Origin: Bdellovibrionaceae bacterium UBA2316
GTDB lineage: Bacteria > Bdellovibrionota > Bdellovibrionia > Bdellovibrionales > Bdellovibrionaceae
Length of the DNA stretch: 54,570 nt
Reading direction: 5' to 3'
Assembly: GCA_002345205.1 (NCBI GenBank)
Contig: DDVI01000027.1
Location: 16,298-70,867 of the forward strand
This document shows positions 42,040 through 50,139 of this stretch, in pieces. Both the position numbers and the translations under genes were made by a program. The notes beneath the pieces are model-generated. The model ran no database searches. It was not told where the DNA came from and saw nothing but the letters and a program-made list of their open reading frames with translations. The number at the start of each line of letters is the position of its first letter. Position 1 is the stretch's first letter.

Positions 42040-44940
42040 ATGGCAAAAATTTCAATAACTTGGATTATCAAAAATCAACGTGGGCATATCAAGGGCCCTT
42101 ATACCACTATTGAAGTTTTGAATTTCATTTCAAATGGAACATTTTCGGGTGAAGAACAAATTACAAAGTATCCCGGGGGTGAATGGACAACGATTTCCAA
42201 AGAGCCCGAATTTTACGAGAAAATTTTAGAAACGTTAGAAAATCAGCTTAAAGATCCGAGCCCCTCACCGAAAGAGAATAAAAACGAAACTAAGAAAATT
42301 AATAAAACGACTCCGAATGCAGCTAACTTCGAAGAAACGGTTGCCGTTCCCCCCGAACAACGAGCGGTAATTAAGCCATCCGTATTGCCACCTCAGCAGC
42401 AAACAAAAGCGCCAACAACGAAAACTTCGCCACAGGAAATCAGGCAATTTATCGATCAGCAAAAATCTGAAGTCATCGAATTAAAAAACATCGATAGCGA
42501 AGTTAAAAAGGACAAATTAGATACGCTACGCTGGCCAATATTCGGTGTAATTCTGGTTGCGGCGATCACACTTATATATTTTGGTTTGTTTGATGACGGA
42601 GGCCACGAAGTTACAGATAAAGTTTCTTTAGTTGCCCCTGGCCCAAGTAAAGACGTGCTTAAACCGAATGAGATCGAAGCGCGAATCGGAAAATCGCTTC
42701 AATTAGTTAGCATGGACACGACTGAAAAATATGAAGAGGCACAAAATATTCTAGTCGCTACTATTGAAAACTCTATCAAAAATATTAAAGCACGGATGAT
42801 TTTATGTGCCGTCTATAAAGAGCTTTGGCCCTATTCTCGACAAAATGCAAATGATATAAAAGCCATTGGCCAAGTTTCCAAACAAACTAAGTCTATGAAT
42901 AAAATTGATCCAGCAGGCATGCTGTGCGAATCAGTTAAGCTGTGGACAGAAGGTCGATATTCCGAAGCGCAGAGTGTGGTCGATAAGGCACTAGAAAAGG
43001 ATTATACAAATTTTTTCCTTTATCAGATAAAAGGCGAAATTCTGGAGCACGACAATCAGAAATTAGTAGCCGAATCATTCTATCAAAAAGCGAAAGAACT
43101 CTCGGGCCAATGGGTGAAGCCAATTTTTTCGCAAGCTATGATAAATGCGAAACTTAATGATGCGAATAAGGCGTATCAATTATTCGCTGATGCATTGAAA
43201 ATTAATAGGCAGCATAAAAATTCGATCTTTGGCGTTGGGATTCTGGAAGCTAGTCGTGGTCAGCAAGAAAAGGCGATTTCCTTTTTAACCAAAGGCTTAG
43301 ATTTAGAAGGCAAGATGGATAAAAACATCGAATCGCAAGGTATAGAGTCATTGGTAGAAATATACTTAATTAAAGGCGACAAAAAGAAAGCGATTGAGTT
43401 AGCGAATTTAAATTTGGCTAAAAATCCAAGTAAAAAATCAGCGCTACATTTGTGTGATCGACTCGGGGGCTGTGATAAATCAGTCGTGAAAAACGCGAAG
43501 CCAGGTGAAGAGCTATTCTTTAGCTGCCAGGCCCTGTATCGGCAAAAAGAATACTTGCAGTCACAAGCAGAATGTAAATCGGCGTTTGAAATGAACCAGA
43601 AAAACGGTGCGGCTGCCCTTACCGCTGGTGAATCCCTTTGGTTCTTGGGCCAAAGTATCGAGGCCATTTCATGGATTGAAAAAGCTATCAAAGCCGATCC
43701 CAGAAACGTAAAAGCCTATCTAAAAAAGGCCGAATTTTTATCAGATAGATTTGACTTCCTTGAGGCAGAAAAAGTTTTGCTTCAAGCTGATTATGTCAGT
43801 GGTAAATCGAGTTTCGAAGTCCAACGCGGTTTTGCATATCTCGCCTTCAAAAAGCGAGATTATGCCACGACGCTAAAGTTAGCAGAAAAAGCATTGAAGA
43901 CCTACGATGCAGATCTTGAAAGCATCATTTTGTACTCGTCAGCGGCTCGCAATCTAGCATTGGGATTTCGAGTCAACTCACAGAAAGATCAAGAACAACG
44001 TCAAAAGTTGGCTCAAGATGCCTACACCTATGCTCTTAAGGCCATTGAGTTGGACTCAACCAGTATTCAAGCACAGATTAATTACGCAAAAGTCATCGCG
44101 ACTCGACAAGGAGTTGAAATTGGCGGAGACTATTTAATTGAAATGATTAAACTCTACCCATCTTTGTATGAATACAGGGTAGCTCTGGCCGAGATTTATA
44201 TTGAAGAAGAACGATACAAGCAAGCTATTGAAGAACTTCAACGTGTTCTTTCATTTAATGCAAAAGATAAAAAAGCGTTAATGGCGATTGCTAAGTCCTA
44301 TTTCCAGGTTGGGGAACTAGATAAGGCGACAACATCCTATTTAACTGCGAGTAATCTGGATCCTTCAGACGCTGAACCCATTTTTGAAGTCGCAAAAATA
44401 TATATGGAGCGAGGAAAAATCGATCAAGCCCTGATTCAGTTTCAACGGGTTCTGGGTTTAAATGCCAAGTATCCGAAGGCAAACTTCTATATTGGTCGAC
44501 TAATGATAATTAAAGGTAACTATTCAGAAGCAGAAAAATTTGCGGAAATTGAAAAGAAAATGTACCCGCTTTTAACCGATCCTTATCTGTTGATCGCTGA
44601 AATTAAATACATGAGCAAAAATTATAGTGAGTGTGCAGCTGAATATGCTAGAGCCACCAACTTTGGCTCACAGCCGGCCGCGGTTTACGTTCAAGCCGCA
44701 AAGTGCTATCGTTTATCCGGGCAGTTAGATATGGCCCAAGGTTTTATTGATATTGCTGCCGAAAGAGAAAGCGGATACGAAGAAATTTACAAAGAACAAG
44801 GTGCCCTTTTTGAAAGTCGTGGCGACACGGTTTCTGCGTTAAGATCTTATTGCAAATATGCCGAATTATCACCAAACTCAAAAGATAAACTCGAAATCAA
44901 ATCACTGATTCAATCACTAGGAGGCGAATGTGGGGATTAA
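42040..44940 (+). CDS. Large TPR protein with GYF_2-like N-terminus
   Basis: 966 residues from the ATG at 42040 (MAKISITWII); an upstream start at 41941 would add 33 atypical residues across the leader repeats. Residues 1-60 (WIIKNQRGHIKGPYTTIEVLNF, then GEEQITKYPGGEWTTI) look like a GYF_2 domain. A Pro/Lys/Thr-rich stretch leads to one membrane helix (about 164-184, WPIFGVILVAAITLIYFGLF). The rest contains many tetratricopeptide repeats, for example AIEELQRVLSFNAKDKKAL, ATTSYLTASNLDPSDAEPI and ALIQFQRVLGLNAKYPKAN. The protein is likely anchored in the inner membrane with a cytoplasmic GYF_2 head and a periplasmic TPR arm that holds partners. Partners are unknown. The next gene overlaps its end by 11 bases. 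Confidence 0.75.
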   Translation: MAKISITWIIKNQRGHIKGPYTTIEVLNFISNGTFSGEEQITKYPGGEWTTISKEPEFYEKILETLENQLKDPSPSPKENKNETKKINKTTPNAANFEETVAVPPEQRAVIKPSVLPPQQQTKAPTTKTSPQEIRQFIDQQKSEVIELKNIDSEVKKDKLDTLRWPIFGVILVAAITLIYFGLFDDGGHEVTDKVSLVAPGPSKDVLKPNEIEARIGKSLQLVSMDTTEKYEEAQNILVATIENSIKNIKARMILCAVYKELWPYSRQNANDIKAIGQVSKQTKSMNKIDPAGMLCESVKLWTEGRYSEAQSVVDKALEKDYTNFFLYQIKGEILEHDNQKLVAESFYQKAKELSGQWVKPIFSQAMINAKLNDANKAYQLFADALKINRQHKNSIFGVGILEASRGQQEKAISFLTKGLDLEGKMDKNIESQGIESLVEIYLIKGDKKKAIELANLNLAKNPSKKSALHLCDRLGGCDKSVVKNAKPGEELFFSCQALYRQKEYLQSQAECKSAFEMNQKNGAAALTAGESLWFLGQSIEAISWIEKAIKADPRNVKAYLKKAEFLSDRFDFLEAEKVLLQADYVSGKSSFEVQRGFAYLAFKKRDYATTLKLAEKALKTYDADLESIILYSSAARNLALGFRVNSQKDQEQRQKLAQDAYTYALKAIELDSTSIQAQINYAKVIATRQGVEIGGDYLIEMIKLYPSLYEYRVALAEIYIEEERYKQAIEELQRVLSFNAKDKKALMAIAKSYFQVGELDKATTSYLTASNLDPSDAEPIFEVAKIYMERGKIDQALIQFQRVLGLNAKYPKANFYIGRLMIIKGNYSEAEKFAEIEKKMYPLLTDPYLLIAEIKYMSKNYSECAAEYARATNFGSQPAAVYVQAAKCYRLSGQLDMAQGFIDIAAERESGYEEIYKEQGALFESRGDTVSALRSYCKYAELSPNSKDKLEIKSLIQSLGGECGD

Positions 44941-45238
44941 AGATCAAGTCTCATCAATGGCTCATGGGGCGCAAGCTAAAGCAAAAACGTCGGCCCAGTC
45001 GTTTATGCAGATTTCATTTCGCTTGGTTACCGGCTTCTTTTTAGGTTTAACTTTGGCTCTGATAGGCCAGGAACTGACGGGTTATGGTTCATTTTCTTTG
45101 ATCTTTTTAAACCTAGTTGTGTTGGGTTTATTCTTCCGCTTATCGCAAAACTGGAACATGATTAAAATTTTAGTTTTTGATTTGGTTTGTCTTCTTGTCA
45201 TTCAAATCCTGAAAATGTATATATTGATCGCACCTTAG
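44930..45238 (+). CDS. Small membrane protein
   Basis: 102 residues from a GTG start with GGAGG a few bases upstream, overlapping the TPR gene. A polar N-terminal helix (about 1-28) is followed by three hydrophobic segments (about 30-48, 52-68 and 75-100). No family is recognised. Overlap with the TPR gene suggests joint translation and perhaps a shared complex; serS follows 11 bases later. Confidence 0.6.
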   Translation: MGIKDQVSSMAHGAQAKAKTSAQSFMQISFRLVTGFFLGLTLALIGQELTGYGSFSLIFLNLVVLGLFFRLSQNWNMIKILVFDLVCLLVIQILKMYILIAP

Positions 45239-45249
45239 GGGTTACCGTC

Positions 45250-46551
45250 ATGATTGATATAAAATTGTTAGAAAAAAAGCCTGAAAATAACGAACCTTCA
45301 TATTTAGATACATACCGCGCTAATTTAGTTAATCGCAGCGCGGACACTAGCGTTCTGGATAAAATTTTAGAATTAAACAAAAAAAGAAAAGAATTAATTT
45401 TTTCAGCAGAATCAGAAAAATCAAAACAAAACAAAGCCAGCCAAGAATTAGGGAAATTAAAACGCGAAGGTAAAGACACTTCGACGTTGCAAGCTGAGCT
45501 TGGAAAAATTTCTGCTGAAGTTAAAGAGATGGAAAAAAAAGCTGGCGAAGTAGACGCTGAAGTTTACAATCTTCTTTTAACTATTCCAAACATGCATCAC
45601 AGCTCGGTTCCGGTTGGAAATTCAGCTGAAGGAAATCAAATCGTTAAAACGGTCGGTAGTAAGCCTTCGTTTTCTTTCAAAGCCAAAGAACACTGGGAAC
45701 TGGGTGAAAAGCTTGGTATTATTGATTTCGAGCGCGCAGGTAAAGTAACCGGTGCCCGTTTTGCCTTTCTAAAAGGTCATGGTGCGCGCCTAGAACGTGC
45801 GTTGATCCAATTCATGATGGATATGCATAGCGAAGTTCACGGCTATACTGAAATGATTCCACCATTTATTGTAAATACAAATAGCTTGATCGGCACTGGA
45901 AATTTACCAAAATTCAAAGATGATTTGTTTCATCTATCTGGCCAGGATTATTTCTTGATTCCGACCGCGGAAGTTCCTGTAACGAACTACTTTAATAACG
46001 AAACTTTAAACGAATCTGATTTGCCGAAAATGTTTTGCGCGTACTCACCTTGTTTCCGTTCAGAGGCTGGTAGCCATGGACGTGACACAAAAGGTTTAAT
46101 CCGTCAGCATCAGTTCAATAAAGTGGAGCTTATGATCTTTGCTCCGCCAACGCGTTCTCATGAATTGCACGAAAAACTGACTAGCGATGCTGAAAAAATT
46201 CTAACTGAACTGGAGCTGCCATTCCGTCGCATGCTTCTGTGCACAGGAGATATGGGTTTTGGATCGGCGAAGACGTACGATCTTGAGGTGTGGTTGCCTG
46301 GTCAGAACGAATACCGTGAAATCAGCTCATGCAGTAATTTTGAAGACTTCCAAGCTCGTCGCGCGAATATCCGTTATAAAGCAGCGAATGGAAAACCTCA
46401 GTTTGTTCACACACTTAATGGCTCTGGCCTGGCTGTTGGGCGGACGTTGATTGCTGTTTTGGAAAACTATCAGAACGAAGATGGTTCGGTTCGTGTACCT
46501 AAAGCCTTACAAAAATTCATGAGTGGCGTGACGGAACTGAGAAATCCTTAG
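45250..46551 (+). CDS. serS: Seryl-tRNA synthetase
   Basis: 433 residues from the ATG at 45250 (MIDIKLLEKKPE); the frame is open 21 codons further upstream but those overlap the previous gene. The N-terminal coiled-coil tRNA-binding arm spans about 30-100 (ILELNKKRKELIFSAES onward). Class II motif 2 is FRSEAGSHGRDTKGLIRQHQF and motif 3 is NGSGLAVGRTLIAVLENYQ. It charges tRNA-Ser; a tRNA-Ser(UGA) gene lies 78 bases downstream, so enzyme and substrate are neighbours. Confidence 0.97.
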   Translation: MIDIKLLEKKPENNEPSYLDTYRANLVNRSADTSVLDKILELNKKRKELIFSAESEKSKQNKASQELGKLKREGKDTSTLQAELGKISAEVKEMEKKAGEVDAEVYNLLLTIPNMHHSSVPVGNSAEGNQIVKTVGSKPSFSFKAKEHWELGEKLGIIDFERAGKVTGARFAFLKGHGARLERALIQFMMDMHSEVHGYTEMIPPFIVNTNSLIGTGNLPKFKDDLFHLSGQDYFLIPTAEVPVTNYFNNETLNESDLPKMFCAYSPCFRSEAGSHGRDTKGLIRQHQFNKVELMIFAPPTRSHELHEKLTSDAEKILTELELPFRRMLLCTGDMGFGSAKTYDLEVWLPGQNEYREISSCSNFEDFQARRANIRYKAANGKPQFVHTLNGSGLAVGRTLIAVLENYQNEDGSVRVPKALQKFMSGVTELRNP

Positions 46552-46629
46552 GCAATCCCGCGCACTAACGCAAAGAGTAATTTTAAAAATCCGTTGATCC
46601 GGTTTCACGTTTCCAATAGAACTGACCCC

Positions 46630-46719
46630 GGAGCGATGGTAGAGCGGTTGAATACACCAGTCTTGAAAACTGGCAGCCCTTCGCGGGGCTCGAGAGTTCG
46701 AATCTCTCTCGCTCCGCCA
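46630..46719 (+). tRNA. tRNA-Ser (anticodon UGA), CCA encoded
   Basis: GGAGCGA pairs with TCGCTCC as acceptor stem, followed by G and encoded CCA (46717-46719). The anticodon arm is CCAGT-CTTGAAA-ACTGG with TGA in the loop. A long variable arm (GCAGCCCTTCGCGGGGCT) identifies a class II tRNA, and GTTCGAATC is the T loop. Reads UCA and related Ser codons. Confidence 0.97.
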
Positions 46720-47010
46720 CTTTCTGATAAGGAGAGTGGAATTCAAGAGATAAAAATAGTCTAAGCCCCCGAAATAAGAGAACAATAAAAACAATAACTT
46801 AGGCATCACGAAGAAAAATAAATTTTTCGATTCATCACAGAAAATCACGACTCATCACGGGAGTTGGCTACTTTTTGGCTACCTCGTGGCTACTTGAAAT
46901 TTCAAAAAAACAACTGCTGAACTTAGCGCTGACGTAACCATTTCAACCCCTGTCTTGAACAAAAAATAATCTGATTAATTTAGGAATTAGAAATTCCAGG
47001 AGGTAAATTT
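46720..47010. other. Gene-free junction after tRNA-Ser with short repeats
   Basis: This 291-base stretch has no convincing coding frame. It holds three copies of ATCAC-type words (GCATCACG, TTCATCACAG, CTCATCACGG; about 46802-46860) and three TGGCTAC words (46865-46871, 46876-46882 approximately and 46888-46894). Such short direct repeats next to a tRNA 3' end resemble recombinase arm sites of integrated elements. No integrase is in the window. Confidence 0.45.
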
Positions 47011-47169
47011 ATGGAGTCAGTAAAAGAAATTTTTGTAGCTCTTATGATTCTTTTAGGTGGAGGTTACGCCACTGAAAAAGTACATAATTACGTTAAGCAA
47101 ATGACCATCAAGCAAATTCAAAAAGGATTTCCCCCCTTATCCGACTATTCGAAAAAACTTACAAGATAA
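47011..47169 (+). CDS. Small membrane-associated protein, 52 residues
   Basis: MESVKEIFVALMILLGGGY starts a 52-residue frame: one hydrophobic segment (about 7-20), then a basic tail with KQMTIKQIQKGF and PPLSDYSKKLTR. The ribosome binding site AGGAGG lies 7 bases before the ATG, and a near-perfect long hairpin terminator follows the stop codon, so this is a real compact transcription unit. No family is recognised. It could be a small membrane regulator, a holin- or toxin-like peptide; no antitoxin partner is seen. Confidence 0.7.
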   Translation: MESVKEIFVALMILLGGGYATEKVHNYVKQMTIKQIQKGFPPLSDYSKKLTR

Positions 47170-47176
47170 CAACCAG

Positions 47177-47219
47177 AGGCTAGTCAACGCATTCGATATG
47201 CGCTGACTAGCCTTTTTTA
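47177..47219 (+). terminator. Terminator after the 52-residue gene
   Basis: AGGCTAGTCA pairs perfectly with TGACTAGCCT; within it CGCAT pairs with ATGCG. Six T follow. Confidence 0.92.
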
Positions 47220-47307
47220 TTTTCCCATAGAAAATTTTCGAAAATCATCACCCATTAATTCATAACAACAAAACTCAGCATGTTTAATCCTACTTAACTG
47301 CGAAAAT

Positions 47308-47328
47308 TTGTTAAAAATTCTTTAACAA
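47308..47328. promoter_or_regulatory. Dyad upstream of the sigma-54 promoter, candidate activator site
   Basis: TTGTTAAA, five bases, then TTTAACAA: a perfect 8-bp inverted repeat, about 200 bases upstream of the GG-N10-GC promoter at 47510. This is the normal distance for an enhancer-type site used by NtrC-like activators. Confidence 0.5.
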
Positions 47329-47509
47329 TTTCAATAAAATATACTCCTGCCTTAAAAAAAAACAGCCTCAAACTTGTATTCATTCCTGTAAAAAATTCAC
47401 TGTGAGTTCGCTATAGCGGTCTAAACAGTTAGAATAAAGCTAATTGCTCTACTTTAGAAATAACAACTTACTACCAGTAATCACACACTTAGGGTCAAGT
47501 CCTTCATTC

Positions 47510-47525
47510 TGGCACAATCTTCGCT
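47510..47525 (+). promoter_or_regulatory. Sigma-54-type promoter of the response-regulator gene
   Basis: TGGCACAATCTTCGCT has GG and GC exactly ten bases apart and matches the TGGCACG-N4-TTGCW consensus at all but two fixed positions. Transcription would start near 47536. The AAAGGA ribosome binding site (47541-47546) and GTG start (47555) follow, which supports the shorter start of the gene. Confidence 0.65.
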
Positions 47526-47554
47526 CTATAAATAAGTATAAAGGAAATATTTTT

Positions 47555-48967
47555 GTGAAAACAATATTACTACTTGATGACGATGAAATTCATTTAAGCC
47601 AACTGAAGTCAGCTTTAAGTAGTGACTTCAACGTTATTACAACGATTCAAGCTAGTATGGCTTTTAGACTCTTGGGACAAAGTGGAGCTGATCTTCTTGT
47701 TGTTGATTTAAATATGCCTGAAGTCACAGGGCTTGATGTTTTAAGAGTAGTAAAACAACGTGATCGTAATTTTCCAGTGGTCATGCTTACAGGAGAAAAA
47801 GAAGCTTCTACCATCGTTGATGCTATGAAAGCTGGAGCTGATGATTATGTTGTGAAAAACACAGAAGACCTTGTTCAAAATCTAAAATTTAGAATTTCCA
47901 ATTGTTTTAAAGTTATCTCTATCAAAAAAGAAAATAGTGAATTAGTAAAAACTTCTATAGCTAAAGAATCAGCTCACTATCAAATACTTGGCAATTCACT
48001 TTCAACACTGAAGCTTAAGGCTGAAATTGCTAAATATAAAGGAACGAATGCCAATGTTTTAATTCAAGGAGAAGCTGGGACTGGGAAAGAATTAATTGCT
48101 AGAACTTTAAATCTTCAAGAAGGAAATCCAAATAGGCCGTTTATCGCAGTAAACTGTGGATCTATTCCTGAAAACTTAATTGAAAGTGAACTCTTTGGTC
48201 ACAAGAAAGGATCTTTCACGGGTGCTATTGATAATCGTACTGGTAAATTTATGGCAGCTCATCGAGGTGATTTATTTTTAGATGAAATCGGTGAACTTTC
48301 ATTAACAGCTCAAGTAAAACTTTTGCGTGTTCTTCAAGAAAAAGTCATTACGCCAGTTGGTTCTGAAAAAGAAATTCCTGTGGATGTTAGAGTTATTGCG
48401 GCTACAAACAAGAATTTAGAAAAAATGGTATCGGCTGGAACTTTTAGAGAAGATCTTTATTTTCGTTTAAATAAAGTCATGCTTTTTACAACTCCGTTAA
48501 GAGAGAAACAGGAAGATATTCTTCTTTTAGCTGAAATCTTCGCTAAAAAACAAATGCCTTCAGCAATTTTTGCCAAGGAAACAAAAAAATTACTAGAAGA
48601 GCATTGGTGGAACGGTAATATTAGGGAGCTTAGCAATACTATTGAGCGCGCTTGTATTTTAGCTAAAGGGGATTCTACTTACAGAATTGAGCCCAGACAT
48701 TTAGCTTTAAACCAACGTATTTCAAATTCTGAACAAATGGGACTACCTCCTGATTTACTACCCGTAACACCAGAGGAAATCTCCGAGCAGTCTTACAGAT
48801 TAACTCTTAATTGGGTTGAAAAGAAATATCTAAAACGCTGTCTTGATTTACTAAAAAACGATAATCAAAAATTAATTCAGCTTCTAGGTATTGGAAAAAC
48901 CAGGTACTATGAAAAGAAAAAAGATTTAGGACTTATTGAGGGTCAAGGATATGAGAGGTTATTTTGA
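47555..48967 (+). CDS. Sigma-54-dependent response regulator, NtrC family
   Basis: 470 residues from the GTG at 47555; the frame is open 37 codons further upstream, but that would cross the sigma-54-type promoter. The receiver domain has acidic D8-D10, phosphoacceptor D51 in LLVVDLNMPE, T79 and K101. The AAA+ domain has Walker A GEAGTGKE (172-179), the sigma-54 contact loop GSFTGA (219-224, usually GAFTGA), Walker B DLFLDEIGELS and the arginine fingers in FREDLYFRLNKV. The C-terminal Fis-like helix-turn-helix is NQKLIQLLGIGKTRYYEKKK. It probably receives phosphate from the hybrid kinase at 51634-53415 and activates sigma-54 promoters. Its stop overlaps the MFS start (TTGA). Confidence 0.93.
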   Translation: MKTILLLDDDEIHLSQLKSALSSDFNVITTIQASMAFRLLGQSGADLLVVDLNMPEVTGLDVLRVVKQRDRNFPVVMLTGEKEASTIVDAMKAGADDYVVKNTEDLVQNLKFRISNCFKVISIKKENSELVKTSIAKESAHYQILGNSLSTLKLKAEIAKYKGTNANVLIQGEAGTGKELIARTLNLQEGNPNRPFIAVNCGSIPENLIESELFGHKKGSFTGAIDNRTGKFMAAHRGDLFLDEIGELSLTAQVKLLRVLQEKVITPVGSEKEIPVDVRVIAATNKNLEKMVSAGTFREDLYFRLNKVMLFTTPLREKQEDILLLAEIFAKKQMPSAIFAKETKKLLEEHWWNGNIRELSNTIERACILAKGDSTYRIEPRHLALNQRISNSEQMGLPPDLLPVTPEEISEQSYRLTLNWVEKKYLKRCLDLLKNDNQKLIQLLGIGKTRYYEKKKDLGLIEGQGYERLF

Positions 48968-50139
48968 ATAATCTAGGCACTTTTTTGTTTTATCTGGGAC
49001 AATTTCTTTCCTCTATGGGAAGTCTTACTTTTAATCTTTGTCTTGTGGCCTTTATGCCCCAAGCAGGTTTTGATTTAGCTCAGATCAGTCTTATTCTTGG
49101 TCTGCAAAGATTTATTCCTGTGTTTATTATGGGAGTTTGGGGACATTTAACTGATACTTTAAATCCTAAAACTACAGTGGTTGTTTTAGAAATTCTAGCT
49201 GGTTTATTATCTATGTCATTACTACTTATTTGGAATGAATCACATACAAATTATATCGCATTTTTATCAGTCTGCGTTTTAAGAGCCATATTGGTGAATT
49301 TTCAAACTGGAAGCAGGATTAAATTATCTAAATTATTAAGTGATGGTAGTTATCAATCAAATGCTAAACACGCTATTTGGCAGATGAAAGCTACTCAAGG
49401 AGCCACCTTATTTGCTGGCCTCATGGGGCTTGTACTGATTAAGTTTCTTTCTTTAAAGACAGCCATTATTTTAGACTTTATTAGTTTTTTAGCTAATGGC
49501 CTGATTATTTTATTTATTCCAAGCCATAAAGAAGAGGAAAAAAATACTTCTCAAAATATTTCATGGAAACAAAAGTTTTCAGATCATTTTAAATATAACA
49601 AACAAGCTGCCATCCTAGATATCGCTCTAGCAATTTCCATAGGTGGTTTGATTTCCTTCTTTGCTAGAGTTTCTGGAGCTGATCATATTTGGAATGCTTT
49701 ATTTTTAACAAGTTATGGACTATCTGTGTGGATTGCGGGGTTTTTAGAAAGATCTGCTGCAAAAAAATTTAGTAGCACTCCTTTTTGGATAGTCATGAGC
49801 GTTTCCTTTGTTTTACTTGGAAAATTTGGTGGTCCCAATGTGGAGTCACTTATTTTGATGTTTATTAAAGATATTTCCTATTGGGTGATCCTTCATAGAA
49901 TTTCAGGCCACATTCAAAATGATACCCCTGCTCATTCTATAGGGGCTGTTTCCAGTGCTAGATTTGCTATTATGGTTGTCATTTTATCAGTGGGTGAAAT
50001 TTTAGTTGGAGCTTGGTCAAGCGTTGTGCCGTTAGAGGTAGAAAGTACTTTAAGGGCCTTAGTAGCACTTGCAACTGGACTAGGTATAATGATGGCAAAG
50101 AAAAAAGTTGGAGTTGAAAGTGACCGCCCAGCACTTTAA
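48964..50139 (+). CDS. MFS transporter of the island
   Basis: 391 residues from a TTG start overlapping the regulator stop. About 11-12 membrane helices, with the first-loop MFS motif region GVWGHLTDTLNPKT (about 58-71, G-x3-D-x2-x-x-K). It resembles the MFS_3/drug-exporter group. In this context export of the small peptide or of a toxic compound sensed by the neighbours is possible. The end overlaps the binding-protein gene by 20 bases. Confidence 0.8.
   Translation: MNNLGTFLFYLGQFLSSMGSLTFNLCLVAFMPQAGFDLAQISLILGLQRFIPVFIMGVWGHLTDTLNPKTTVVVLEILAGLLSMSLLLIWNESHTNYIAFLSVCVLRAILVNFQTGSRIKLSKLLSDGSYQSNAKHAIWQMKATQGATLFAGLMGLVLIKFLSLKTAIILDFISFLANGLIILFIPSHKEEEKNTSQNISWKQKFSDHFKYNKQAAILDIALAISIGGLISFFARVSGADHIWNALFLTSYGLSVWIAGFLERSAAKKFSSTPFWIVMSVSFVLLGKFGGPNVESLILMFIKDISYWVILHRISGHIQNDTPAHSIGAVSSARFAIMVVILSVGEILVGAWSSVVPLEVESTLRALVALATGLGIMMAKKKVGVESDRPAL

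Noticed and set aside
46866..46880. Second sigma-54 promoter (TTGGCTACTTTTTGGCTACC, GG-N10-GC)
   Set aside because: The spacing fits, but the -24 half matches poorly and the site is part of a TGGCTAC repeat cluster, which explains it as well.
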